A stretch of 64,000 nt of DNA from positions 62,001-126,000 of the forward strand of contig NZ_KK073875.1 of NCBI RefSeq assembly GCF_000585395.1, in the 5' to 3' direction. Source of the stretch: Saccharibacillus sacchari DSM 19268 (GTDB taxonomy: Bacteria; Bacillota; Bacilli; Paenibacillales; Paenibacillaceae). The position numbers and the translations under genes are program-made. The notes below the pieces were generated by a model. That model saw only the letters and a program-made list of their open reading frames with translations. It had not been told where the DNA came from and did no database searches. Positions 1 to 8,452 of the stretch are shown here, one piece after another (the stretch's first letter is position 1; each line of letters opens with the position of its first letter).

Positions 1-68
1 ATCGGCCGGTGAAAGCCAGAAACCAAGCCATGGTTAAGTTACTTACGTGAACGCAAGCAACGTAAATC

Positions 69-97
69 AGTATAACAAACGTTTACTGAAAAGTAAA
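69..97 (-). promoter_or_regulatory. Predicted sigma-A promoter downstream of ribF (probably for rpsO)
   Basis: Reading the minus strand, TTTACT (97-92) and TATACT (74-69) are separated by 17 bases. The position fits rpsO, which usually follows ribF but lies outside the window. An 18-bp inverted repeat (GTTTACT / AGTAAAC, 81-98) overlaps the -35 box. The rest of 1-122 shows no coding sequence. The assignment to rpsO is inferred from gene order only. Confidence 0.5.
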
Positions 98-122
98 CCA
101 TCATGCTATAAAAATCGAACGC

Positions 123-1064
123 TTACTGGTTAAGAATGCCGCGCGCTTCATCGGCATCTTTGGCAATCTGCGCCACAAGCTCGTCAATTCCCGAAAACTT
201 TCGTTCAGGACGGATGTACTGCACCAGGTCAATCCAAACGTCTTCACCGTAAATACTACGATCAAAGTCGAACAGATGGGTCTCGAACGTAGGCTTGATA
301 CTGCCATCCGTGAACGTCGGCTTAACACCCACGTTCATGACGCCTCCGTAGACTTCCCCCTCAAGGCCGAAACGCACCGCGTACACGCCTTTTGCAGGGG
401 TTACATAATGTCCTGAAGGGTCGACGTTGGCTGTAGGGAAGCCAATCGTGCGACCGCGTTTATCTCCGCCTACCACAGTGCCGCGCACCCGATAAGGACG
501 ACCGAGCAAGCGATGGGCTTTCTCCGCATCACCGAGCTTCAGCGCAGCGCGAATCCCGGAACTGCCGACTTTCTCTTCCTCCAGTAAAAACGGAGCAACC
601 GTCTCGACGTCGATCTTCCCGCCGCTAAGCGGGTGGATGGCTTCCGCAGTACCTTCACCCATAAACCCGAACCGGAAATCGAAGCCAACGACTGCCGTTG
701 CCACTTGGAGCGGAAGAAGCACTTTGGTCACGAAATCAGACGGAGGAACTTTTGAAAATTCTGGCGTAAATTCGCCCACATACATATAATCCACGCCAAG
801 CTCTTCCAGAATGCTTTCCTTGTCGCGCAGAGGCGTCAGGTAGCCTTCGTAATCGCCTTTGCCCATCACTTCTTTCGGATGGGGGTGGAACGTCAGTACC
901 GCGACCGGCAATTGTAGGCTGCGTCCCAATTCCAGTGCACGTTGAATGACGCTCACATGCCCTAGATGAAGACCGTCGAATTGTCCGATTGCCAGAATCT
1001 GCCGCTGAACAGGGATGGTTTCTCCGACCCCGATTAAAGGATAAGTTAGCGTTATCGTCTTCAC
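123..1064 (-). CDS. ribF: Bifunctional riboflavin kinase / FAD synthetase
   Basis: RibF phosphorylates riboflavin to FMN and adenylates FMN to FAD in the cytoplasm. The 313-aa length is normal for the family. The N-terminal nucleotidyltransferase half carries the IGQFDGLHLGH signature near residues 26-36. The C-terminal flavokinase half carries the RGRTIGFPTANV signature near 202-214. The start is GTG with an upstream AGGTGA-like ribosome binding site. It is the last gene of the operon that starts at rimP, 70 nt after truB, as in Bacillus. Confidence 0.97.
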   Translation of the reverse strand: MKTITLTYPLIGVGETIPVQRQILAIGQFDGLHLGHVSVIQRALELGRSLQLPVAVLTFHPHPKEVMGKGDYEGYLTPLRDKESILEELGVDYMYVGEFTPEFSKVPPSDFVTKVLLPLQVATAVVGFDFRFGFMGEGTAEAIHPLSGGKIDVETVAPFLLEEEKVGSSGIRAALKLGDAEKAHRLLGRPYRVRGTVVGGDKRGRTIGFPTANVDPSGHYVTPAKGVYAVRFGLEGEVYGGVMNVGVKPTFTDGSIKPTFETHLFDFDRSIYGEDVWIDLVQYIRPERKFSGIDELVAQIAKDADEARGILNQ

Positions 1065-1134
1065 TTTTCGATCACCTGCATTTTCCGTCGCTTGGTCGTT
1101 CGGTCATTGTTATTCTTTGCCCAGTGCCGGACAT

Positions 1135-2049
1135 TTAAGGCAAGAACACTTTAACCGGAACGACTTTGCCGACTTCTTCGTCCCATCTGTAAATCCCGAT
1201 AAAGCGGTCATCCGGCGTGTAGAGTCTGAACTCTTTTTGCAGCCCTTCCGCGGAAGGCAGTACAGCCCAAGACGACAGCTTTTGTCCGCGCAACGCGTTC
1301 TCCAGCCTGCGCTCGTCTACCTTATGCTCAGGCATATGAACAGCCGCCTTGTCTGCCCGAACGAGCGTATCCGCGAGCGTGCCGGCTTCCATCCGCTCCG
1401 CAATCTCTTCAAAGGTCAGGCAACCATCCAGACCGATACCCGCGGACAGCGTGCGCTCCAGCTTCGCCATCGTCGACGGAACGCCCAATTTGGCGCCCAG
1501 ATCGACGCAGAGCGTCCGAATATAAGTTCCTTTTGAACATAATACGCGCAAAGAAACCTCCGGCTGATCGCCTTCTTCAAAGCCCGTGACTTCGAGTTCG
1601 TGGATCACCACTTCGCGCGCTTTGCGTTCCACGGTCTTTCCTTCCCGAGCCAGCTCGTAAAGTCGTTTACCGTCAACTTTGATTGCCGAATACATAGGCG
1701 GAGTCTGCATGATCGGACCGATAAAGTCGGCCAACGCCTCTCTCACCTGCGCTTCGGTAATTCCTGTTTCGGGCAGTTCCTCAATGATGGTTCCCGTCAG
1801 GTCTTCCGTGTCCGTCGCGATGCCGAATTTCAATACCGCACGGTATTCCTTCGGCATTTCCTGCAAATATTCGACCATCCGGGTAGCGCGCCCCAAACAA
1901 AGCGGCAGCACGCCGGTAACGGACGGATCAAGCGTGCCCGTATGGCCGATTCGTTTCATTTGAAGCAACCGCCGACATTTCGCCACGACATCGTGAGACG
2001 TCATGCCTGCGGGCTTGTGTACCGGCAGTACGCCGTCAAAATCATTCAT
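1135..2049 (-). CDS. truB: tRNA pseudouridine(55) synthase TruB
   Basis: TruB makes pseudouridine 55 in the T-arm of tRNAs. The 304-aa protein has the N-terminal VHKPAGMTSHDVV motif and the GTLDPSVTGVLP motif holding the catalytic Asp (near residue 41). Its start overlaps the nrnA stop by 4 nt (ATGA), which indicates translational coupling. Its place between nrnA and ribF is typical of Bacillales. Confidence 0.97.
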   Translation of the reverse strand: MNDFDGVLPVHKPAGMTSHDVVAKCRRLLQMKRIGHTGTLDPSVTGVLPLCLGRATRMVEYLQEMPKEYRAVLKFGIATDTEDLTGTIIEELPETGITEAQVREALADFIGPIMQTPPMYSAIKVDGKRLYELAREGKTVERKAREVVIHELEVTGFEEGDQPEVSLRVLCSKGTYIRTLCVDLGAKLGVPSTMAKLERTLSAGIGLDGCLTFEEIAERMEAGTLADTLVRADKAAVHMPEHKVDERRLENALRGQKLSSWAVLPSAEGLQKEFRLYTPDDRFIGIYRWDEEVGKVVPVKVFLP

Positions 2050-3023
2050 AGCGATTGTTTGATCCTCTCGATCACGAGCGCGGTCACTTGCTCAAGCGTA
2101 CCTTCCAGTCGGCAACCGGCTGCGCGCACATGCCCGCCTCCGCCGAATTCGGCAGCAATCGCCGCCACATCCACTTTGCCTGCGGAACGCATGCTTGCTT
2201 TGACCGCATTCTCGTTAATGACTTTAAACAGCACGCCGACTTCGACGCCCTGGATATTGCGCGGGTAATTCACGATGCCTTCCAGATCCTCGTTGGATGC
2301 GCCTGCCTGAACCATATGTTCCGGCGTCACATGCACCCATGCAACCTTGCCGTTTTCCGACATTTGCAGCGTAGCCAGCGACAAGGTCAACACATCGAAT
2401 TGCGGCTTGGTCAACTGCTCCAGCAGCGAATCGGCGAGATCCGGACCGTTGACGCCAAGCTCCAGCAAATGCGAAGCGATTCGCATCACTTTCGGGGATG
2501 TACTGGAATACCGGAAACCGCCCGTATCGGTCAAAATGCCCGTATACAGCATTTCAGCGATGTTGCGATCCCAACCCAAGTCGAACAGCTTGACCAGATC
2601 ATACAAAATTTCAGCTGTTGCAGCCGCATCCGCTTTGATCAACGTCTGTGTGCCGTATTCGTCATTGGTCGGATGATGGTCGATATTGAGCATGTTCGAT
2701 CCTTCTTCCATCCATTCCGAAACCAGACCCACCCGTTTGAAGTCCGCGCAATCGACACAAATGACATTTCCATAAGTCCGTGTGCGCTCCGTCAAGCTCA
2801 TGTCCAGAATCTGCTCCGACCCTTCCATGTAGGTCATGCGTTGCGGGATCGGTCCTTCATTAATCATCGTGAAGGTTTTCCCCAAACGCGAGAGAAGCCA
2901 GCCCACCGCAAGGGTGGAACTGACTGCATCTCCGTCGGGCTGTACGTGCGCCACGACCAGGAAGTCATCGTGCTGTTCGATAAATTGCCGCGCACCGATT
3001 AAATCCTGCTCATACGTCCGCAT
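2046..3023 (-). CDS. nrnA: DHH-family bifunctional oligoribonuclease / pAp phosphatase NrnA
   Basis: NrnA degrades short oligoribonucleotides (nanoRNA) and dephosphorylates 3'-phosphoadenosine 5'-phosphate. The 325-aa sequence shows the DHH-superfamily metal motifs: HVQPDGDAV near residues 27-35, CVDCAD near 90, the DHH triad in NIDHHPT near 114, and the DHHA1 motif GGGGHVRAAG near 295. The start overlaps the end of rbfA by 14 nt. In B. subtilis nrnA lies elsewhere; having it between rbfA and truB is common in other Firmicutes. Confidence 0.93.
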   Translation of the reverse strand: MRTYEQDLIGARQFIEQHDDFLVVAHVQPDGDAVSSTLAVGWLLSRLGKTFTMINEGPIPQRMTYMEGSEQILDMSLTERTRTYGNVICVDCADFKRVGLVSEWMEEGSNMLNIDHHPTNDEYGTQTLIKADAAATAEILYDLVKLFDLGWDRNIAEMLYTGILTDTGGFRYSSTSPKVMRIASHLLELGVNGPDLADSLLEQLTKPQFDVLTLSLATLQMSENGKVAWVHVTPEHMVQAGASNEDLEGIVNYPRNIQGVEVGVLFKVINENAVKASMRSAGKVDVAAIAAEFGGGGHVRAAGCRLEGTLEQVTALVIERIKQSL

Positions 3024-3408
3024 CGCCGTCTCCTTTATTCTCTTGTTTGGCTTTCTCCGACCCGTCTTCCGACTTGATCTGCCCCAGCAGGCTTTCGATC
3101 TTGCTGCCGTATGCGATCGATTCGTCGAGATGGAAGAACAGCGTCGGCGTATGCCGCAAGCGAATTCGTTTGCCGATTTCGGTACGAAGGAAGCCCGTCG
3201 CTTTTTTGATACCCGTCAGCGACTGCTGCTTCTGATCTTCATCGCCGAAAATACTCAGATACACGTTAGCTTCGGACAGGTCGCCCGTCACCTCAACATC
3301 GGTGACGGTAACGAATCCGATACGCGGATCTTTCAATTCGCTCTGAATCATCTGGCTGAGTTCTTTTTTGATTTCTTCCCCGACTCGGCCTACTCTAATT
3401 TTTGCCAT
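3010..3408 (-). CDS. rbfA: 30S ribosome-binding factor RbfA
   Basis: RbfA is a KH-like 16S rRNA maturation factor that acts on the 5' helix of the 30S subunit. The 132-aa protein starts with the family-typical RVGRVGEEIKKELSQ and has SELKDPRIGFVTVT near residues 24-37. It lies only 17 nt after infB. The small gene ylxP (DUF503), found between infB and rbfA in Bacillus, is missing here. Confidence 0.96.
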   Translation of the reverse strand: MAKIRVGRVGEEIKKELSQMIQSELKDPRIGFVTVTDVEVTGDLSEANVYLSIFGDEDQKQQSLTGIKKATGFLRTEIGKRIRLRHTPTLFFHLDESIAYGSKIESLLGQIKSEDGSEKAKQENKGDGDADV

Positions 3409-3425
3409 GTTTTTTCACCCCGCTT

Positions 3426-5993
3426 TTAGCGCTCGACAGCTTCCATCACGAAGGCTTCGATAATGTCGCCTTCTTGGATATCGTTGTAATCGAGCGTAAT
3501 TCCGCATTCGTAGCCTTGAGCGACTTCTTTCGCGTCGTCTTTATAGCGTTTGAGCGAGTCGATCTTGCCTTCGTAGATGACGATGCCCCCACGGATCAAG
3601 CGAGCTTCCGCATTACGCGCAATCTTGCCTTGGATAACCATGGAGCCCGCGATTACGCCGACTTTGGTAACTTTGAACGTGCTGCGAACTTCGGCTTGGC
3701 CGATGACCGTTTCTTTGAAGATCGGATCGAGCATGCCTTTCATCGCTTGTTCGATTTCTTCGATCACGCTGTAAATAACGCGGTGCAAACGAATATCTAC
3801 TTTTTCCTGTTCGGCAGTCAACGAAGCCTGGTTGTCCGGACGAACGTTAAAGCCGATCACGATGGCATTGGAAGCCGCCGCCAGAATAATATCGGATTCG
3901 TTAATTGCACCGGCGCCGCTATGAATGATCTTAACGCGAACGCCTTCGACTTCGATCTTCGCAAGCGAGCCTTTGAGGGCTTCGACCGAACCTTGAACGT
4001 CGCCTTTGATGATAACGTTGAGATCTTTGATTTCGCCGTCTTTGATATGCTTGAACAGATCGTCAAGGGTAACGCGAGTGTTCGCGCCCATATCCGATTC
4101 GCGTTGCGTAATCGAACGCTTGTCCGCGATGCTGCGAGCTTTACGCTCGTCTTCAAACACCATGAACGGATCGCCGGCTTGCGGCACTTCCGTCAGACCC
4201 GTAATTTCGACCGGAGTCGACGGACCCGCTTCCTTCAATCGACGACCTTTGTCATTGACCATCGCGCGCACGCGTCCGAAACAGTTACCGGCTACGAAAG
4301 CATCGCCCACTTTGAGCGTACCGTGCTGAACGAGAATGCGGGCAACCGGGCCCCGGCCTTTATCCAACTCGGCTTCGATAACCGTACCCCGAGCACGCTT
4401 GTCCGGATTTGCGCGGTAGTCGTTGACTTCGGCTACCAGCAGGATCATTTCTAGCAAGCCTTCAAGACCCATTCTTTGCTTCGCGGATACGTTAACAAAG
4501 ATGGTATCGCCACCCCACTCTTCCGGCACAAGACCGTACTCCGTGAGTTCTTGTTTCACGCGGTCCGGATCCGAACCGGGCTTGTCGATTTTGTTCACTG
4601 CTACGATAATCGGCAGGTTTGCCGCTTTCGCGTGGTTGACCGCTTCAACAGTCTGCGGCATAACGCCGTCATCTGCTGCAACGACGATGATCGTCATGTC
4701 AGTTACCTGCGCACCGCGAGCACGCATCGCCGTGAAGGCTTCGTGACCCGGAGTATCCAGGAACGTGATTTTTTTGTTGTTGATTTCGACTTGGTAAGCA
4801 CCGATATGCTGCGTGATACCACCAGCTTCGCCGCCTGTTACATTCGTCGAACGAATCGCATCAAGCAATGTCGTTTTACCATGGTCGACGTGACCCATGA
4901 TCGTTACGACCGGAGGACGCTCTCTCAGATCAGCTTCTTCGTCGGTCTCTTCCAATGTTTCGAAACGATCGTCTTCAACCGGGATTTTGATCTCGACTTC
5001 AACGCCGAAATCGCCTGCGAGCAGTTGGATCGTTTCCAGATCCAGCTCTTGGTTGATTGTCGCCATTACGCCCAGCATAATCAGCTTCTTAATGACTTCC
5101 GAAGCATCCTTATGCAGAAGCTTTGCCGTTTCGCCAACCGTCATCGTACCGCGTACGATAATTTTCTTTGGCGTATTGTCGATTTTTTCTCTTGGTGGTT
5201 GGTTGTTGCGGTTGTTGCCGCCGCGTCCGCCTTTGCCACCACGTCCGCCTTGACCGCCGCGGAATCCGCCTCGGCTATCGTCGGAACGACGTTGGCCGCC
5301 TGGACGTCCGCCCGGACCGCCTGTGCGGTTGCCGCCTTGGCCTCCTTGTCCGCCTGTGCGGTTACCGCCCTGTCCGCCTTGGCCGCCGCTACGGTTACCA
5401 CCGTAACTGCTGTTCGAGGAAGAAGGTCCGCGGCTTTGCGAAGAAGAAGCTCCGCCGCCCGTGCGGTTTTGCGAACCCGTGCTTGTGCCGCCTGGACGCG
5501 CGCCTTGACCGCCTTGACCGCCTTGACCGCCGCCCGTGCGATTACCGCCTTGGCCGCCGCCGCTGCTTGGACGCGCGCCTTGACCGCTGGATTGAGGACG
5601 GCTTGCGCCGCCGCTTTGCGGACGACTTTGACCGCCGCCTACGGAAGAAGAACTGCGGTTGCCCTGAGGACGGTTACCGCCTTGACTTTGCGACTGACTA
5701 CTACTTGGGGTTTGGGGTTTATTATTCATACCTACCTGCTTTTCTTGTGAATTTTTTATTTGGCTATCACCGTTCGATTGCGGCTTGCTGCTTGGAGATG
5801 CCGGCTTGGAGGCATTCGACTTGATTTTCCGAAAAAATTGTTCCACTTTGCCGATTGCCTCAGGTTCCATCACACTCATGTGATTATTCACCGGCATTTC
5901 GAGTTTCTTCAAAATGGTAATGATTTCTTTACTGCTCATGTCGAGCGATTTGGCGTATTCATAGACCCGAACTTTGCTTTCTGGTTTACTCAA
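3426..5993 (-). CDS. infB: Translation initiation factor IF-2
   Basis: IF-2 is the GTPase that places initiator fMet-tRNA on the 30S subunit and promotes subunit joining. The start is TTG with a GGAGGTGGAG ribosome binding site, and it overlaps the upstream gene by 8 nt. Order: IF2_N fold (1-55), a disordered Gly/Ser/Gln/Arg-rich linker (about 60-270) with GGQGGNRTG-type repeats ending in RGG-like [10 protein letters not shown], a second IF2_N region (about 275-335), then the GTPase domain with GHVDHGKT (367-374), DTPGH (413-417) and NKID (467-470), followed by the usual C-terminal domains. At 855 aa it is clearly longer than the roughly 716-aa B. subtilis protein; the linker explains the difference. 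A possible internal ATG at residue 89 (5729) has an upstream AGGTAGGT. Confidence 0.98.
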   Translation of the reverse strand: MSKPESKVRVYEYAKSLDMSSKEIITILKKLEMPVNNHMSVMEPEAIGKVEQFFRKIKSNASKPASPSSKPQSNGDSQIKNSQEKQVGMNNKPQTPSSSQSQSQGGNRPQGNRSSSSVGGGQSRPQSGGASRPQSSGQGARPSSGGGQGGNRTGGGQGGQGGQGARPGGTSTGSQNRTGGGASSSQSRGPSSSNSSYGGNRSGGQGGQGGNRTGGQGGQGGNRTGGPGGRPGGQRRSDDSRGGFRGGQGGRGGKGGRGGNNRNNQPPREKIDNTPKKIIVRGTMTVGETAKLLHKDASEVIKKLIMLGVMATINQELDLETIQLLAGDFGVEVEIKIPVEDDRFETLEETDEEADLRERPPVVTIMGHVDHGKTTLLDAIRSTNVTGGEAGGITQHIGAYQVEINNKKITFLDTPGHEAFTAMRARGAQVTDMTIIVVAADDGVMPQTVEAVNHAKAANLPIIVAVNKIDKPGSDPDRVKQELTEYGLVPEEWGGDTIFVNVSAKQRMGLEGLLEMILLVAEVNDYRANPDKRARGTVIEAELDKGRGPVARILVQHGTLKVGDAFVAGNCFGRVRAMVNDKGRRLKEAGPSTPVEITGLTEVPQAGDPFMVFEDERKARSIADKRSITQRESDMGANTRVTLDDLFKHIKDGEIKDLNVIIKGDVQGSVEALKGSLAKIEVEGVRVKIIHSGAGAINESDIILAAASNAIVIGFNVRPDNQASLTAEQEKVDIRLHRVIYSVIEEIEQAMKGMLDPIFKETVIGQAEVRSTFKVTKVGVIAGSMVIQGKIARNAEARLIRGGIVIYEGKIDSLKRYKDDAKEVAQGYECGITLDYNDIQEGDIIEAFVMEAVER

Positions 5994-6309
5994 TATACTC
6001 CACCTCCGACGTTGTCCCCAGTTTCCTGCGGATCATGTCGGCAAATCCCTGTTCGGTCAACGCGAGCACAAGGCGTTCCGGCTTACCGATACTGGCGCCT
6101 AGCCGCTCGCGGTCGAAACCGACAAGCAGGGGAATGCCGTATGAAGCGCATTTGTCGCGAAACTTTTTCTGGGTATTGGACGAGGCATCGCCGGCCAAGA
6201 CGACCAACTTGGCTTCACGCGACCGGATAGCTTTGATCACCATTTCGTCTCCGGTAACCATCTTTCCGGCGCGCATGGCCAGCCCCAGTCCCGAAAGCTC
6301 ATTATTCAT
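5986..6309 (-). CDS. rplGA: L7Ae-family RNA-binding protein (YlxQ type)
   Basis: This 107-aa protein of the L7Ae/L30e/S12e/Gadd45 family is a predicted kink-turn RNA-binding protein; its cellular role in Bacillales is poorly defined. I chose the ATG at 6309 ([16 protein letters not shown]), preceded by AGGAGAG, because upstream residues in the open frame do not look like family sequence. The start overlaps the ylxR stop by 8 nt, and the stop overlaps the infB start by 8 nt, so the three genes appear translationally coupled. Confidence 0.9.
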   Translation of the reverse strand: MNNELSGLGLAMRAGKMVTGDEMVIKAIRSREAKLVVLAGDASSNTQKKFRDKCASYGIPLLVGFDRERLGASIGKPERLVLALTEQGFADMIRRKLGTTSEVEYIE

Positions 6310-6613
6310 CGTCTGTTTCTCTCTCCTGTAATTCACGGAATTGGTGTTCAACCCGAATGAAGTCCCGGGCAAGTTGTTCGTAGATTTCGGCCGGCACCGG
6401 CTGCTTGAGCGCGCGATCCAATGACTTATTCTTCTGGGCAAGCCGGAAGCAGTCTGCATCTGCGCGCAGATAAGCGCCTCTACCGGATTTTTTGCCTGTA
6501 AGGTCGATCTCGATCTGGCCTTCCGGCGTGCGGACGACCCGAATCAATTCCTTTTTAGGCAGCATTTCCTGGCTGGCTACGCATTTGCGCAGCGGCACCT
6601 TTTTCGTTTTCAT
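6302..6613 (-). CDS. rnpM: YlxR-family protein (RNase P modulator RnpM)
   Basis: This is a small basic protein of 103 aa. The YlxR fold is shown by PLRKCVAS near residues 7-14, the IRVVRTPEG strand, and the GRGAYLRAD signature near 44-53. The B. subtilis family member binds RNase P RNA and modulates its activity. It lies between nusA and the L7Ae gene, the conserved location in Firmicutes. Confidence 0.93.
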   Translation of the reverse strand: MKTKKVPLRKCVASQEMLPKKELIRVVRTPEGQIEIDLTGKKSGRGAYLRADADCFRLAQKNKSLDRALKQPVPAEIYEQLARDFIRVEHQFRELQERETDDE

Positions 6614-6651
6614 GGTCGGAATCCCCGCTTTCGCCTATAACGTTAAAAATT

Positions 6652-7749
6652 CTAGTCGATAGACACGGAGTCTTGCGGCATTTCGCCGTCGTACGTGCGC
6701 TCTCTGCCGAATTCTTCTTCAGCCTGCGTTTCGCTCTTGATGTCGATCTTCCAACCGGTCAGCTTCGCCGCAAGACGCGCATTTTGGCCTTTGATCCCGA
6801 TCGCAAGCGACAGCTGATAGTCCGGTACGATGACGCGGGCCATTTTTTCGGCTTCGAATACTTCGACTTCGATAACTTTGGAAGGACTTAGCGCATTCGC
6901 TACGTACTCTTCCACGCTCTCGGAGTAGTTCACGATGTCGATTTTCTCCCCGCGGAGTTCGTTCACGATCGTTTGCACGCGCACGCCTTTCGGACCTACG
7001 CAAGAACCGACCGGATCCACTTCCGCATTACGGGAATAAACGGCAATTTTCGAACGGAAACCGGCTTCGCGTGCTACCGATTTAATTTCGACGACGCCAT
7101 CGAAAATCTCGGGCACTTCAAGTTCGAACAGGCGCTTCAACAGCCCGGGATGTGTCCGGGACAAGATGATTTGCGGACCCTTCGTGGTGTTTTCCACCTT
7201 TGTGATATAACCTTTGATCCGCTCGTTATGCGCGAATTTTTCACCGGGCATAAGCTCGGTGAGCGGCAAAGCCGCTTCGATCTTGCCCAGATCGACATAC
7301 AAGTTGCGGGCATCCATGCGCTGCACGGTTCCCGTTACGATGTCTTCCGTTTTGTCAACGAACGCATTGTAGATCAGACCACGCTCAGCTTCGCGGATAC
7401 GTTGCGTCACGACTTGTTTCGCCGTTTGCGCCGCGATGCGCCCGAAATCGCGAGGCGTCACTTCCAGCTCGGCGATATCGTCGATTTGCAGATGCGGATT
7501 AATTTCCCGCGCATTTTCGAGCGAGATTTCGGTTCTGTCATCCAGAACTTCCTCGGCTACCAACTTGCGCGCGTATACTTTAATTACCCCGGTATTGCGA
7601 TTCATATCCACGCGTACGTTTTGAGCCGTGTTGAAATTGCGCTTGTAACTGGAGATCAGCGCTGCTTCGATCGCTTCGAAAAGAATCTCTTTGCTAATCC
7701 CCCGATCACGCTCCAGCTCGTTTAATGCTTCAATGAAATCCGTACTCAT
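6652..7749 (-). CDS. nusA: Transcription termination/antitermination factor NusA
   Basis: NusA binds RNA polymerase and affects pausing and intrinsic termination. The 365-aa length matches the short Gram-positive form without C-terminal acidic repeats. An N-terminal RNAP-binding domain (1-125) is followed by S1 (about 133-200) and two KH domains (about 200-345, with VGSCVGPKGVRV and AIGIKGQNARLA). It follows rimP by 34 nt and shares its promoter and leader, which may be autoregulatory. Confidence 0.98.
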   Translation of the reverse strand: MSTDFIEALNELERDRGISKEILFEAIEAALISSYKRNFNTAQNVRVDMNRNTGVIKVYARKLVAEEVLDDRTEISLENAREINPHLQIDDIAELEVTPRDFGRIAAQTAKQVVTQRIREAERGLIYNAFVDKTEDIVTGTVQRMDARNLYVDLGKIEAALPLTELMPGEKFAHNERIKGYITKVENTTKGPQIILSRTHPGLLKRLFELEVPEIFDGVVEIKSVAREAGFRSKIAVYSRNAEVDPVGSCVGPKGVRVQTIVNELRGEKIDIVNYSESVEEYVANALSPSKVIEVEVFEAEKMARVIVPDYQLSLAIGIKGQNARLAAKLTGWKIDIKSETQAEEEFGRERTYDGEMPQDSVSID

Positions 7750-7783
7750 TTGCCCAACGCTCCCCCTTTCAGGACTATCTATA

Positions 7784-8245
7784 TTAGAAAATAATGGCCA
7801 GTCTGGCGCTGGCGACCTTGTCGTAAGGCACAGCTGCCTGTTTCTTCCCGAACGCGATTACAAGTTCTCCGTTTTCAAACGAAAGCAGTTTGCCTTCGAA
7901 TTCCTTCGACCCGTTGATCGGTTCGTAAGTCGTAACGAAAACATCTTTTCCGACTGCCTTCAGCACGTCTTCCGCTTTTTTTAGCGGACGTTCGGCTCCC
8001 GGCGACGACACTTCCAGGAAGTACGCCTCTTCGATCGGATCGTTTTCGTCCAGTTTCTGGCTCATGTACTCACTGATCTGCCCGCAGTCATCAATATCGA
8101 TGCCGCCTTCCTTATCTACGTAAATACGCAAGAAATAGCTGCCGCCTTCCTTTACATACTCCACATCGACCAGTTCAAATCCCTGTTCAGTCAGGTACGG
8201 TTCGATCATCTCTTCTACGGTTGTTTTAATCTTCGGTGTGCTCAA
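7784..8245 (-). CDS. rimP: Ribosome maturation factor RimP
   Basis: RimP assists 30S assembly. I place the start at TTG 8245 (MSTPKIKTTVEEMIEPYL, 153 aa), preceded by GGAGGGTGA at good spacing; a TTG at 8260 would lie within that ribosome binding site region. Conserved features are EQGFELVDVEYVKEG, the DDC/GVDIDDC-like region and the FLEVSSPGAERPL signature. It is the first gene of the nusA-infB operon, with a 5' leader of about 130 nt. Confidence 0.95.
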   Translation of the reverse strand: MSTPKIKTTVEEMIEPYLTEQGFELVDVEYVKEGGSYFLRIYVDKEGGIDIDDCGQISEYMSQKLDENDPIEEAYFLEVSSPGAERPLKKAEDVLKAVGKDVFVTTYEPINGSKEFEGKLLSFENGELVIAFGKKQAAVPYDKVASARLAIIF

Positions 8246-8303
8246 GCATTCACCCTCCAAGCGTTTTCAAGTTCCGTCCGCAAGGGCGGCGCAGAAGATA
8301 TCA

Positions 8304-8339
8304 GCCCAAAAGTAAAGAGTGGGTTGCCCCACTCTCTAC
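8304..8339 (-). terminator. Leader hairpin upstream of rimP, candidate NusA-dependent attenuator
   Basis: On the minus strand a 12-bp stem (one G-U pair) closed by a GCAA tetraloop spans 8339-8312. It is followed by an interrupted U-tract (TTTACTTTT, overlapping the 3' arm). It lies about 45 nt after the predicted start site of the rimP operon and well before rimP. A strong stem with a weak U-tract in the nusA operon leader resembles the NusA-dependent terminator known from the B. subtilis rimP leader; function here is inferred. Confidence 0.6.
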
Positions 8340-8385
8340 ACAAAGATCTATCTCCTACTGTGTCTAACTCCAAAATCCTACCTCC

Positions 8386-8414
8386 ATTATACCATAAGCC
8401 CGTAATGGTGACAA
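8386..8414 (-). promoter_or_regulatory. Sigma-A promoter of the rimP-nusA-infB operon
   Basis: The minus strand shows TTGTCA (8414-8409), a 17-bp spacer and a perfect TATAAT (8391-8386) with an extended -10 TGG. This is the best sigma-A promoter in the window. Transcription should begin near 8379. An inverted repeat CGTAATG/CATTACG (8401-8407 and 8439-8445) flanks the -35 box. It separates polC from the translation/ribosome operon. Confidence 0.85.
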
Positions 8415-8452
8415 GTATGAGGGCTTTACAAAGGCCGTCATTACGCCCTTCT

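Noticed and set aside
4476-5750. 424-codon plus-strand frame opposite infB
   Set aside because: Low-complexity mirror of the infB linker; no domain and no ribosome binding site.
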